From Lysobacter alkalisoli (lineage in GTDB: Bacteria > Pseudomonadota > Gammaproteobacteria > Xanthomonadales > Xanthomonadaceae): DNA of 64,000 nucleotides. The notes below the pieces were generated by a model. The model had not been told where the DNA came from. It saw only the letters and a list, made by a program, of their open reading frames with translations, and made no database searches. Location: contig NZ_CP041242.1 in NCBI RefSeq assembly GCF_006547045.1, positions 816,001-880,000 of the forward strand. The letters are read 5' to 3'. The translations under genes were made by a program, and so were the position numbers. Position 1 is the stretch's first letter. Each line of letters begins with the position of its first letter. Positions 8,382 through 16,902 of the stretch are shown piece by piece.

Positions 8382-9749
8382 TCAGGCGAAGTGGGTCAGC
8401 ACACCGGCGATGGTGGCGGTCATCAGGGTGGCGATGGAGCCGCCGAGCACCGCGCGCAGGCCGAATCGGGCCAGGTCGTGGCGGCGGTCCGGGGCGATGC
8501 CACCGATGCCGCCGATCTGGATCGCGATCGAGCTGAAGTTGGCGAAGCCGCATAGCGCATACGTCGCGATCAGCCGGCCCTGGTCGGTCAGGGTCACGCC
8601 TTCGACGTTGCCGCGGATGATATCGCCCAGTTGCACGTAGGCGACGAACTCGTTGAGCACCACCTTGGTGCCGATCAGTCCGCCGATGGTGTTGGCGTCC
8701 TGCCACGGCACACCGATCGCCCAGGCCAGCGGGGACAGGATCGTCCCCAGGAGCGTCTGCAGACTCAGGTCGATCCGATGGCCGGTCATTGCGGCCCAGC
8801 CGTCCTGCCAGCTTGGGAAGTGATAGAAGTTCCATTGCCCGTCGCTGTAGCCGACCGGAATGGTGAAGTGGGACGCCCAGACGAAGCCGATGGCACCGTT
8901 CAGGACCGCGATCAGCGCGATGAAGGCCAGCAGCATCGCGCCCACGTTCAGCGCCAGCCTGAGGCCGTCGGAAGCGCCGGCGGCAGCGGCATCGATGACG
9001 TTGGTGGTGGTCTTCTCGACATCCATCCGCACCGTGCCGAGGGTCAGCGGAGTGTTGGTCTCGGGTACCAGGATCTTGGCGATGATCAGGGTCGCCGGTG
9101 CGGCCATGATGCTGGCGGTAATCAGGTGCTTGGCATAGAACGCCTGTTGCGCCGTATCGCCGCCGCCGAGCAGCATCACGTAGGCGCCGAGCACGCCGCC
9201 GGCGATCGTCGCCATGCCGCCGACCATCAGGGTCAACAGCTCGGATTCGGTCATCTTCGAGATGTACGGCTTGACCACCAGCGGCGATTCGGTCTGGCCG
9301 ATGAAGGCGTTGGCGCACACCGACAGCGTTTCCGCGCCGGACACCGGCATCAGCTTGGTGATCACCCAGGCCATGCCCTGCACGATCTTCTGCATCACCC
9401 CGAGGTGGTAGAGCACGCTCATGAAGCTGGCGAAAAAGATGATCGTCGGCAGCACCTGGAACGCGAACACGAAGCCGAACTTGTCCGGATCGGTGAAGTC
9501 GCCAAAGATGAAGCGCGCGCCCTGGGTGGTGAAGCCGAGCAGCTTGACGAAGCCGGTCGACAGCGCGTCGAACACGTGCGCTCCCCATGGTGTGAGCAGG
9601 ACGAAACCCGCGATCAGCAGCTGCAGCCCCAGGCCGATTGCGATCAGCCGCCAGTTGATTGCCCTGCGGTTGGCCGAAAATACCCAGGCAATGGCAAGCA
9701 GGACGGCCAGGCCGAACAGGCCGAACCCGATCCGGGTCAATGTCTCCAC
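8382..9749 (-). CDS. concentrative nucleoside transporter (CNT/NupC family)
   Basis: The 455-residue inner-membrane symporter takes up nucleosides with H+ or Na+. Hydrophobic helices run along the whole length. Family signatures include QVLPTIIFFASFMSVLYHLG (residues about 98-117), GAETLSVCANAFIGQTESPL (about 138-157), which lines the nucleoside site in CNTs, and the late LIATYALCGFANFSSIAIQIG block. Length is a little above NupC (about 400), as in many Xanthomonadaceae members. Ribokinase follows on the same strand. Together they suggest salvage: uptake of a nucleoside, cleavage elsewhere, and phosphorylation of ribose. Purine/pyrimidine preference cannot be read by eye. Confidence 0.88.
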   Translation of the reverse strand: METLTRIGFGLFGLAVLLAIAWVFSANRRAINWRLIAIGLGLQLLIAGFVLLTPWGAHVFDALSTGFVKLLGFTTQGARFIFGDFTDPDKFGFVFAFQVLPTIIFFASFMSVLYHLGVMQKIVQGMAWVITKLMPVSGAETLSVCANAFIGQTESPLVVKPYISKMTESELLTLMVGGMATIAGGVLGAYVMLLGGGDTAQQAFYAKHLITASIMAAPATLIIAKILVPETNTPLTLGTVRMDVEKTTTNVIDAAAAGASDGLRLALNVGAMLLAFIALIAVLNGAIGFVWASHFTIPVGYSDGQWNFYHFPSWQDGWAAMTGHRIDLSLQTLLGTILSPLAWAIGVPWQDANTIGGLIGTKVVLNEFVAYVQLGDIIRGNVEGVTLTDQGRLIATYALCGFANFSSIAIQIGGIGGIAPDRRHDLARFGLRAVLGGSIATLMTATIAGVLTHFA

Positions 9750-9823
9750 TCAATCCCCCTGCGGCGCTCCCGGCCGCTGAAAACGATGCTGCAGACTAGC
9801 AGATTGCCGGTGCTGCGCTCCCG

Positions 9824-10960
9824 TCAGCCTTCGCGCAGCACGACCCGGTTACGGCCGGTTCGCTTGGCTTCCTGCAGGCGCAGGTCGGCGCGGCGCAGCA
9901 GGGCCGAGAGACTGCGGCCGTCGTGGGGATAACTGGCCAGACCGGCACTGAAATGCAGGTGCATCGGCTCGCCGCCGCGGTCGGATTCGAAGGCATGTTC
10001 GCCGATGATCCGGCGGATCGCGTCGACCCGCTCCCAGGCGGTGCCGATCGGCTTGCGCAATACCAGCACGAACTCGTCGCCGCGCACCCGCGCCAGCCAT
10101 TCGCCGCTGTCGGTCATGGCGTCGAGGGTGTCGACGAACTGACCCATCGCCCGGTCGGCTCCGCTGAGGCCGATCTCGTCGTTCAGGCGGCGGAACCGGT
10201 CCAGGTTGATCAGCGCAAGGGTCAGGCTGCAGCCTTCCTCGTCGGCGGTCTCGAACAGCTGCGGCATGCGGTGGATCAGCCAGGTGCGGTTGGGCAGGCC
10301 GGTCATGTCGTCGGTGCCCGACATCTGCACCAGTTGTTGCGTCCGATAGACCACCATGGCGGCGATCAGGGTGGCAACCACCAGCAGGACCAGCCGCTGC
10401 CACTGGCTGCCGGCGGTGACGGTGCCGTAGTCGGTGGAGATCAGGGCCTCGGGCGAGGGCGCGATGGCGATCACGATCACCGCCAGCAGACCGTACTGGA
10501 CCAGCGCCAGGCCGCCGGCGAGCAGGGTCACCCGGCCATCGCTGCGCAACGCGGTCAAACCGATCGCGAGCAGGTAACCGCACCAGACGATCAGGCTGTT
10601 GAGCGCTGCCGGCAAGTGCTGTGTGGCCAGCAGCGCCAGCACCAGGGTGACCGTGGTGATGTCCGCGGCGGTGGTCACGAACGGCAGCCAGCGGAAGTGC
10701 CGCCGCCGTCGCGACAGCGCCAGCCAGACCTGCGCGACCACGTTGAACACCACAGCCCCAGCCAGGCCGATCAGGCTCTCGTCGATGCGCCCGCCACCGA
10801 GCATGTTGGCCAGCGGCAGCAACAACAGCAGGGCGGCGGCGACCGCGCGCAGACGGGCGACCATCAGCTCGCCGCCGGCCCCGACCTCCAGCATGATCTC
10901 GTCCGGGCGCGACAGCAGCGTCGAGACGATGGCCTTCAAACCGCGCTCTTCTGCAAGCAT
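9824..10960 (-). CDS. membrane-anchored GGDEF domain protein with variant RGDEF site
   Basis: The 378-residue protein has about six hydrophobic segments between residues 34 and 205, then a GGDEF domain (about 213-375). Domain marks are DDMTGLPNR at 217-225, the metal-binding region INLDRFRRLND (251-261) and the active loop RGDEF at 293-297 in place of GGDEF. The upstream inhibitory-site motif RxxD is absent, as that stretch reads DSGE. RGDEF is a tolerated variant in some diguanylate cyclases and inactive in others, so activity is uncertain. It would make cyclic di-GMP at the inner membrane in response to a signal sensed by the membrane part. ATG 10960 is chosen; the frame upstream crosses the neighbouring gene region and is not protein-like. 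Confidence 0.82.
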   Translation of the reverse strand: MLAEERGLKAIVSTLLSRPDEIMLEVGAGGELMVARLRAVAAALLLLLPLANMLGGGRIDESLIGLAGAVVFNVVAQVWLALSRRRRHFRWLPFVTTAADITTVTLVLALLATQHLPAALNSLIVWCGYLLAIGLTALRSDGRVTLLAGGLALVQYGLLAVIVIAIAPSPEALISTDYGTVTAGSQWQRLVLLVVATLIAAMVVYRTQQLVQMSGTDDMTGLPNRTWLIHRMPQLFETADEEGCSLTLALINLDRFRRLNDEIGLSGADRAMGQFVDTLDAMTDSGEWLARVRGDEFVLVLRKPIGTAWERVDAIRRIIGEHAFESDRGGEPMHLHFSAGLASYPHDGRSLSALLRRADLRLQEAKRTGRNRVVLREG

Positions 10961-11085
10961 GCCTGTCCCCGGGCGGCGATAGCAGCGATAGTTCGGCAGG
11001 ATAGCGGTTGCCGCTGGCGTTCGCCCGGTTGGCGCCGATCGGCTCGGAACGGCCAGGTCGGACCGGTCCGCTCGGGACGGCCGGA

Positions 11086-11664
11086 TCAACTGACCAATGC
11101 GAGCCAGAACGCCCAACCGGCGAGGGCCAGGAACAATGCTGCCGCAGTCCAGCGGGCCGCTTTCAGCGGCAGCCGGGCGGCGAAGCGGCTGCCCAGCACC
11201 ACCACCGGCACGTTGGCCAGCAGCATGCCAAGCGTGGTGCCGACCACCACTTCCCACAACGGGCTGTACCTGGCGGCCAGCAGCACCGTCGCGACCTGGG
11301 TCTTGTCGCCCATCTCGGCGATGAAGAAGGCGATGGTGGTAGCGATGAACGCACCGCGTGCGGGCAGGGTCTCTCCTTCGTCCAGGCTGTCGGGCTTGAG
11401 CGTCCACAGCGCCACCGCGAGGAAGCTTGCGGCCACGACCCACTGCAGCACGTCCGGCCGCAGCCACGAGGCCGCTGCCGCACCGATCCAGCCGGCCGCG
11501 GCATGATTGAGCAGGGTGGCGACGAGGATGCCGGCCACGATCGGCCACGGGCGGCGGAAACGTGCGGCCAGCAGCAAGGCGAGCAACTGGGTCTTGTCGC
11601 CGATTTCGGCGAGCGCGACCGCGCCGGTCGAAAGCAGGGTGGTGGAGAACGGCAGTGCGTCCAT
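11086..11664 (-). CDS. GDT1/TMEM165 (UPF0016) family manganese exporter, MntX-like
   Basis: A 192-residue membrane protein with two repeats of the family signature E-x-G-D-K-T: EIGDKT at residues 20-25 and EMGDKT at 117-122, each inside a hydrophobic three-helix half. This is the hallmark of UPF0016; bacterial members such as MntX of Xanthomonas and Vibrio export Mn2+. Export of excess manganese is supported by context, because the leader carries a yybP-ykoY type riboswitch that turns such genes on when Mn2+ is high. ATG 11664 gives MDALPFSTTLLSTG. The frame stays open upstream through the riboswitch, but that part is not coding. The aldo/keto reductase gene is divergent. Confidence 0.9.
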   Translation of the reverse strand: MDALPFSTTLLSTGAVALAEIGDKTQLLALLLAARFRRPWPIVAGILVATLLNHAAAGWIGAAAASWLRPDVLQWVVAASFLAVALWTLKPDSLDEGETLPARGAFIATTIAFFIAEMGDKTQVATVLLAARYSPLWEVVVGTTLGMLLANVPVVVLGSRFAARLPLKAARWTAAALFLALAGWAFWLALVS

Positions 11665-11734
11665 TTCGACTCCGGGGCCGGGCATTCGCGAGTCGCGAAG
11701 GCGGACGACGCACGGCCCGGCCCGGCCCGGGTAC

Positions 11735-11896
11735 GCGCGACGCCTGCCTTCGGTCTTGCCCCGGTCCGTATCCATTGGATGGATGACGGTCCTGCATGCG
11801 CCATGGCCGGCTGGCCAAGTGTGTTGACGGATGCGCCGCGCAGGGCCGTGGGCCGGCGCGGGGGCTACTCCCCGGAGGAAGAGCGCGCGCATTGTA
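11735..11896 (-). promoter_or_regulatory. yybP-ykoY manganese riboswitch with -10-like TACAAT
   Basis: Read on the minus strand, the leader holds the conserved pieces of this class in order. They are ccggggagtagc in the first loop (about 11866-11877), ccatggcgcatgcaggaccgtca in the middle, and ggcaagaccg (11751-11760) in the facing loop, with pairing arms around them. A TACAAT hexamer at 11891-11896 lies just upstream and could be the -10 box; no good -35 was seen. The site ends about 70 bp before the MntX-like gene, the usual target. The limits are approximate. Confidence 0.8.
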
Positions 11897-11959
11897 GCCT
11901 ATGCGTTGTCACGGGTCCGCACCCGGGATCACCCCACCCACCAGCGTCCAGGAATCGTC

Positions 11960-12928
11960 ATGCAATACCGCCGCCTCGGCACCTCTGGCCTCCAACTGTC
12001 CGCCCTGTCCTTCGGTTCATGGGTCACCCTCGGTTCGCAGGTCGGCCGCACCCGCGCCCGCGACCTGGTGGCCTGCGCCTGGGACAACGGCATCAACTAC
12101 TTCGACAACGCCGAGAGCTATGCCCACGGCGAGGCCGAGCGGGTCATGGGCGACGTCATCGCCGACCTGCGCCTGCCGCGTGACGGATTCTGCGTGTCGA
12201 GCAAGGCGTTCTTCGGCAGTGTCGCCGATCCGCGCCCGACCCAGTGCGGACTGTCGCGCAAGCACCTGACCGATGCCTGCCACGGTGCGCTGGAGCGGCT
12301 GCGGGTGGACTACCTGGACCTGTTCTTCTGCCACCGCCCCGACCCGGACACGCCGATCCTGGAGACGGTGCAGGCGATGGATGCGCTGGTCCGTCAGGGC
12401 AAGGTGCTGTACTGGGGCACGTCGGAATGGTCGGTCGCGCAGATTCGCGAGGCGCACAAGCTGGCCCGCGCGCACCATCTGCATGCACCTGCGATGGAGC
12501 AGCCGCAATACAACCTGTTGCACCGCGAGCGGGTCGAACTCGAATACGCGCCGCTGTACGCCGAGTACGGAATGGGCACTACCGTCTGGTCGCCGCTGGC
12601 CTCGGGCGTGCTGACCGGCAAGTACAACGATGGCATGCCGGAGTCGGCCCGGCTCGCGCGTCCCGAACTGTCCTGGCTGCAGGAAAACCTGCTCGGAGCG
12701 GAGAGCGACGGGTTGCAGCGCGTGCGCCGTTTCACCCGTGTTGCGGCCGAACTCGGCGAGCAGCCGGCGCCGCTGGCGATCGCCTGGTGCCTGCGCAATC
12801 CGCATGTCTCCAGCGTGATCCTCGGCGCCACCCACAACGAACAGTTGCGGCAGAACCTGGAGGCTCTGGAGGTGCTCGAGCGGATGGACGAATCGGGCTG
12901 GCAGCGGATCAAGGCGGCGATTGGTTGA
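11960..12928 (+). CDS. aldo/keto reductase, voltage-gated K+ channel beta-subunit type
   Basis: The 322-residue TIM-barrel oxidoreductase uses NADPH to reduce aldehydes or ketones. The catalytic tetrad is complete: Asp49 (NYFDNAESY), Tyr54, Lys82 (SSKAFF) and His125 (FFCHRPD). The YWGTSEWS strand and the late SSVILGATHNEQL motif, which holds the cofactor phosphate, match the KCNAB/YghZ branch. Length is typical. ATG 11960 follows a purine-rich caggaa 5 bp upstream and yields MQYRRLGTSGL, the standard N-terminus of the branch. It is divergent from the MntX-like gene and has its own promoter region. The physiological substrate is unknown; detoxification of reactive aldehydes is a general family role. 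Confidence 0.88.
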   Translation: MQYRRLGTSGLQLSALSFGSWVTLGSQVGRTRARDLVACAWDNGINYFDNAESYAHGEAERVMGDVIADLRLPRDGFCVSSKAFFGSVADPRPTQCGLSRKHLTDACHGALERLRVDYLDLFFCHRPDPDTPILETVQAMDALVRQGKVLYWGTSEWSVAQIREAHKLARAHHLHAPAMEQPQYNLLHRERVELEYAPLYAEYGMGTTVWSPLASGVLTGKYNDGMPESARLARPELSWLQENLLGAESDGLQRVRRFTRVAAELGEQPAPLAIAWCLRNPHVSSVILGATHNEQLRQNLEALEVLERMDESGWQRIKAAIG

Positions 12929-12973
12929 GTGCGCGCGGCCAAGTGCAGGGACGAACACGAACCCTTGACTCGT

Positions 12974-12993
12974 TAATGAGAACCATTATCATT
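12974..12993 (+). promoter_or_regulatory. Fur box before hemP
   Basis: The sequence taatgagaaccattatcatt is a strong, nearly symmetrical match to the Fur consensus. It lies 29-48 bp before the chosen hemP ATG (13022). An alternative in-frame ATG at 12995 touches the box and was not used as the start for that reason. Confidence 0.85.
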
Positions 12994-13021
12994 CGTGACT
13001 CACCCCCAGCGAGCCACGACC

Positions 13022-13255
13022 ATGTCCCTGCGCCAGTCGATTGCCGTTCCGTCCGTTGTCTCGTCTGCCGTCGCCCCGTTCACCCCGCGTCCCCAGCTCG
13101 ATCGTCGCCCGCTCGAGTCTTCCGGGCTGCCGCGCGGTGCGCTGCTGGACAGTGACGCCCTGTTGCGCGGCACCCGTGAAGTGCTGATCCGCCACGGCGG
13201 CGAGGTCTATCGGCTGCGCCACACCCGCAACGACAAATTGATCCTGACCAAGTAG
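13022..13255 (+). CDS. hemP: hemin uptake protein HemP
   Basis: A 77-residue protein with the HemP core at its C-terminus: LLRGTREVLIRHGGEVYRLRHTRNDKLILTK, which ends exactly at the stop as in the family (about 50-80 residues, PF10636). HemP/HmuP proteins are small, basic and needed for haem uptake; in some species the protein activates transcription of the haem receptor. The N-terminal 40 residues are low-complexity. The Fur box is 29 bp upstream and the haem receptor follows after 291 bp on the same strand, so the pair is a Fur-regulated haem locus. Two starts are possible (12995, 13022); the second clears the Fur box. Confidence 0.85.
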   Translation: MSLRQSIAVPSVVSSAVAPFTPRPQLDRRPLESSGLPRGALLDSDALLRGTREVLIRHGGEVYRLRHTRNDKLILTK

Positions 13256-13546
13256 CCGGTCGGTCCACAGCTTCGTGGTCCTGCAAGCAGCGTTCTCTCT
13301 CCCTCGCCCTGCTTGCACTTCGCCAAGGAAGGCGACGCCTGCCAACGCGCCGCGCTGGCAGGCACTCTTTCATCAACGCCCGCGAACTTCGCTACAGGTG
13401 TCGCCGCGCGAGCAACCCAAGGCAACGCTGAGCAAGTCCGGCGTTGCCGTGCGTCAAGGATGGCGCTTCCCCAATCTCTCCAAGGCCGCCAGCCTGCTGT
13501 CGAACAGCTGCCAGCCCGCCTCGGTGCCAACATCGAGTCCATCTGC
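13256..13546 (+). other. leader between hemP and haem receptor with one stem-loop
   Basis: No gene is seen. A stem-loop (arms 13337-13344 and 13356-13363, gcctgcca/tggcaggc) is followed by a short T-run (ctcttt) and could weaken transcription between hemP and the receptor. No second Fur box is visible, so the receptor probably depends on the hemP promoter. Confidence 0.4.
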
Positions 13547-15826
13547 ATGTCTGTCCACAGCACACCTGCTTCCGGCAAGTCCGGTCGCCGTTTCCTTGTC
13601 CCGAATTCACTGGCCCTGGCCGTCCTGGCATCGCTGCCGATTACCGCCGCCGCTTTCGAGGCCGGCGCCGATGCGGCTGGCGCCACGGCCGATCTCGAGC
13701 GGATCGTGGTCACCGCCACCCGCACCGAGCGCGCCATCGCCGATGTGCCGGCCACGGTCACCGCGATCAACCGCGAGGAGATGGACAAGACCATTACCCG
13801 CGACCTCAAGGATCTTTTCCGCTACGAGCCGGCGATCACCGTCACGTCCGATCCGGTCCGCTTCGGCATCGGCGACATCCGCATCCGCGGCCTGGGCGGC
13901 AACCGCGTGCGCCTGCAGGTCGACGGCATCCCGGTGTCGGACGCGTTCTCGATCGGCAGCTTCTCCAATGCCAACCGCAACTTCGTCGATCTCGACTCGC
14001 TGAAGGCGGTCGAGGTGGTACGCGGCCCGTCGAGTGCGCTGTATGGTTCCGATGCGCTTGGAGGCGTGGTGGCCCTCATCAGCAAGGACCCGGCCGACTA
14101 TCTCGATGCCGGCAAGGACGGCTATTTCGGTTTCAAGCTCGGCTACGACGGCGACTGGAAAGGCCTGTTCGGCAGCGCGACCGCGGCTTTCGGCGGCGAG
14201 CGCTGGAGCGGGCTGGTCACGGCCAGTCATCATCAGGGTCAGGAAACCGGCAACAAGGGCGAGAACCGCAGCGCCGGCAGCGCCCGTACCGCGCCCAATC
14301 CGCAGGATCGCGACGGCCGCAGCGTGCTGTCCAAGCTGGTCTACGCGCACAACGCCGACAACCGCATGCGTCTGACCGTCGAGGGCAATGAAGACACCAC
14401 TCATACCAATGTGCTGTCGGCGCTTGGCCCACAGGTGATGAATGGTGTTCCGACCGGGGCCACCACCACCGCGATGACCGGCCACGACCACCAGACCCGC
14501 GCCCGCGTGTCGCTGGACTGGGAGTCCGATTCGCTCGGCCTCGCCTTCGCCGACAGCCTGGGCGTGAAGGTCTACCGCCAGGACAGCGAGACTACCCAGG
14601 ACACCCGCGAGGCGCGCACCACGGCGACCGCCGGCCCGCACGTGCGCAATCGCCAGTTCAACTTCGACCAGCGCGAGCATGGCCTGCAGGCCAACCTGCG
14701 CAAGGACTTCGCCATCGGCAACGTCGCGCATGCGATGACCTATGGGCTCGAACTGGCCCGCGAAAGGGTGCGCCAGAAGCGTGACGGCCGCGTGGTCTTC
14801 CCGAATGGCGTCAGTACGCCGGTGATGCCGCCGGATACGTTCCCGGTGCGCGACTTCCCCAACAGCGAAACGACCACGGCCGCGCTGTACCTGCAGGATG
14901 AGATCACGTTTGCAGGAGGCCAGGTCAGCCTGGTGCCGGGCCTGCGTGTCGACCACTACCGGCTCAAGCCCGAGCTCGACCCGATCTTCGCCGAGGACAA
15001 CCCGGGCGTCGCGATCAGCGAGCTCAAGGAAACCAGCGTGTCGCCCAAACTCGGCGTGGTCTGGCGCTTCGCCGGAGACTGGTCGATGTTCGCCGGCTAC
15101 TCGCACGGCTTCCGCGCGCCACCGTATAACGACGTCAACCTCGGTTTCACCAATCTGCAGTTCGGCTACACCGCGATTCCCAATCCGGACCTGAAGCCGG
15201 AAACCAGCGATGGCATCGAGGCCGGCCTGCGTTTCGCTGGCGACAGGGCCCATGCCAGCCTGTCGGCCTACTACAACCGCTACGACGATTTCATCGAGTC
15301 GCTGCGCTTCATCGGCTTCAATCCGCAAGGATTGATGGTGTTCCAGTCGCAGAACGTTGCCGATGCCGAGATCTACGGCATCGAGTTCAGTGGCGGACTC
15401 ATGCTCGATGCGTTCGCCTCGGCGCTCGATGGCTGGTCGCTGCGTGCTGCGGCGGCCTGGTCGAAGGGCGAGGACCGCGCCGACGGCACACCGCTGGCCG
15501 GCATCGACCCATTGCGCGCGACCCTGGGCCTGGGCTACGACCGCGAAGCCTGGGGTGTCGAGCTGGCCGGCCGCTTTGCCGCGCGCAAACGCGACCTGCC
15601 CACGGAGGCCGGGTTCGCGACCCCGGGTTACGGCGTGCTCGATCTGCTCGCGCACTGGGACTTCGCGCCGGGCGCGACCGTCAATGCCGGCGTGTTCAAC
15701 CTCGCCGACCGCAAGTACTGGGCCAGTGGCGACCTGCCGGCCGGCGCGGCCGCCAGCAGCGCCTCGCTCGACCGCTACACCGCACCTGGCCGCAACCTCG
15801 GCATCAGCCTCTCGGTGAACTGGTAA
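13547..15826 (+). CDS. TonB-dependent haem/haemoglobin receptor
   Basis: A 759-residue outer-membrane receptor. The ATG at 13547 gives a signal peptide (LALAVLASLPITAAAF), a TonB-box-like RIVVTATR, and plug signatures (VRLQVDGIPVS, KAVEVVRGPSSALYGSDALGG). The barrel carries the FRAP and NPDL boxes that mark haem receptors (GFRAPPYNDVN and NPDLKPETSDG, near residues 520-550), and ends LGISLSVNW. This fits the TonB-hemoglobin/transferrin/lactoferrin receptor family. Haem or a haem protein is the expected ligand. It lies downstream of a Fur-boxed hemP and just upstream of DUF6607, the arrangement seen in related Xanthomonadaceae. The frame is open upstream to 13313, but that stretch has no signal peptide. 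Confidence 0.92.
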   Translation: MSVHSTPASGKSGRRFLVPNSLALAVLASLPITAAAFEAGADAAGATADLERIVVTATRTERAIADVPATVTAINREEMDKTITRDLKDLFRYEPAITVTSDPVRFGIGDIRIRGLGGNRVRLQVDGIPVSDAFSIGSFSNANRNFVDLDSLKAVEVVRGPSSALYGSDALGGVVALISKDPADYLDAGKDGYFGFKLGYDGDWKGLFGSATAAFGGERWSGLVTASHHQGQETGNKGENRSAGSARTAPNPQDRDGRSVLSKLVYAHNADNRMRLTVEGNEDTTHTNVLSALGPQVMNGVPTGATTTAMTGHDHQTRARVSLDWESDSLGLAFADSLGVKVYRQDSETTQDTREARTTATAGPHVRNRQFNFDQREHGLQANLRKDFAIGNVAHAMTYGLELARERVRQKRDGRVVFPNGVSTPVMPPDTFPVRDFPNSETTTAALYLQDEITFAGGQVSLVPGLRVDHYRLKPELDPIFAEDNPGVAISELKETSVSPKLGVVWRFAGDWSMFAGYSHGFRAPPYNDVNLGFTNLQFGYTAIPNPDLKPETSDGIEAGLRFAGDRAHASLSAYYNRYDDFIESLRFIGFNPQGLMVFQSQNVADAEIYGIEFSGGLMLDAFASALDGWSLRAAAAWSKGEDRADGTPLAGIDPLRATLGLGYDREAWGVELAGRFAARKRDLPTEAGFATPGYGVLDLLAHWDFAPGATVNAGVFNLADRKYWASGDLPAGAAASSASLDRYTAPGRNLGISLSVNW

Positions 15827-15875
15827 GCGCTGCACCACGCCAGCCCTCGCCCCCCACAGAATCTGGAACATCGAC

Positions 15876-16850
15876 ATGAAGCACGCCATCACAGCAAGCC
15901 ACCTGAGCGCCGCGATCCTGATCGCGACCGCATTGTCCGCTGCCAATGCAGCTGCCATCGAAGCCCCGGAACAGGATCGCGAAGCCATCCTCGCCATGCA
16001 GGGCGAATACGACGTCGACTTCAGCTTCGACGAGACCGTGATCCTCGCCCCCGGTTACGAACGCAAGCCGGCCAAACGCAGCGGCGCCAGCGAGGTGGTG
16101 ATCGTGGTCGAGGACAGCCCGGACAGGATCGTGTTGCAGCACCTGCTGGTCGAGCCGAAGAGCGGCCACGTCACCAAGCACTGGCGCCAGGACTGGATCT
16201 ACGAAGCGCCGGCACGATTCGAGTTCAGCGGCGACCAGACCTGGACCGTGCAGCCGATCCCGGCGGAGAAGACCGCCGGCGCATGGACCCAGTGTGTGTA
16301 CGAGGTCAGCGATGCGCCGCGCTACTGCGGCACCGGCCGCTGGAACCACAAGTACGGTGTGGCGACCTGGACCTCCGATCGCAGCTGGCGCCCGCTTCCG
16401 CGCCGCGAGTACACCACGCGCGAGGACTACAACGCACTCAACGTCGAGAACCGCCACACCATCGTGCCCGAAGGCTGGACTCACGAGCAGGACAACACCA
16501 AGGTCGCGCGCGATGCGGATGGCGACTCGCGCACCCTCGTGCGCGAATTCGGTTTCAACGATTACCGCCGGGACAGCGACACCGATTTCTCCCCGGCCTA
16601 CGCCTACTGGAAGGCGACCGAAGGCTACTGGGCCAAGGTCCGCGCACGTTGGGATGCGTGGCTGTCACAGCCGCCGGGCCTGCACCTGAAGACCAAGGTG
16701 GACGGGATGGCGATGATCGTGCCGCTGTTCGAGCAGGCACAACGGGTCCAGGACGGCGAGCCGGTGAGAGACGCCGAGATCGACGCGGTGTTCGCGCAGT
16801 GGGTGGAACCGGTACCGCCATCGCCGCTGGCTGATACGCGGAACCGATAG
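15876..16850 (+). CDS. DUF6607 family exported protein of the haem locus
   Basis: The 324-residue protein has a signal peptide (ATALSAANAAA) and no membrane helix after it, so it is probably periplasmic. The body is rich in W, Y and charged residues. Distinctive strings are KHWRQDWIYEAP, CGTGRWNHKYGVATWTSDRSWRPLPRREYT and LVREFGFNDYRRDSDTDF, which I recognise as DUF6607. Members sit beside haem receptors. Function is not established; a periplasmic role in haem handling is inferred from position alone. The gene starts 49 bp after the receptor stop and is likely co-transcribed. The ATG at 15876 gives the signal peptide at the right place. Confidence 0.72.
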   Translation: MKHAITASHLSAAILIATALSAANAAAIEAPEQDREAILAMQGEYDVDFSFDETVILAPGYERKPAKRSGASEVVIVVEDSPDRIVLQHLLVEPKSGHVTKHWRQDWIYEAPARFEFSGDQTWTVQPIPAEKTAGAWTQCVYEVSDAPRYCGTGRWNHKYGVATWTSDRSWRPLPRREYTTREDYNALNVENRHTIVPEGWTHEQDNTKVARDADGDSRTLVREFGFNDYRRDSDTDFSPAYAYWKATEGYWAKVRARWDAWLSQPPGLHLKTKVDGMAMIVPLFEQAQRVQDGEPVRDAEIDAVFAQWVEPVPPSPLADTRNR

Positions 16851-16902
16851 CGGCAGTTCGTGGCCCGGGCACGGCGTCGATCGTGCCCGGGACATCGTTC
16901 TG

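Noticed and set aside
7270-9753. One 827-residue minus-strand open frame spanning both ribokinase and transporter regions
   Set aside because: Only the last 334 residues are protein-like (ribokinase). The rest is the wrong frame of the transporter gene, which has its own start and full family match.
13607-15997. 796-residue minus-strand frame opposite the haem receptor
   Set aside because: Shadow frame; no domain, and the plus strand encodes the complete receptor.
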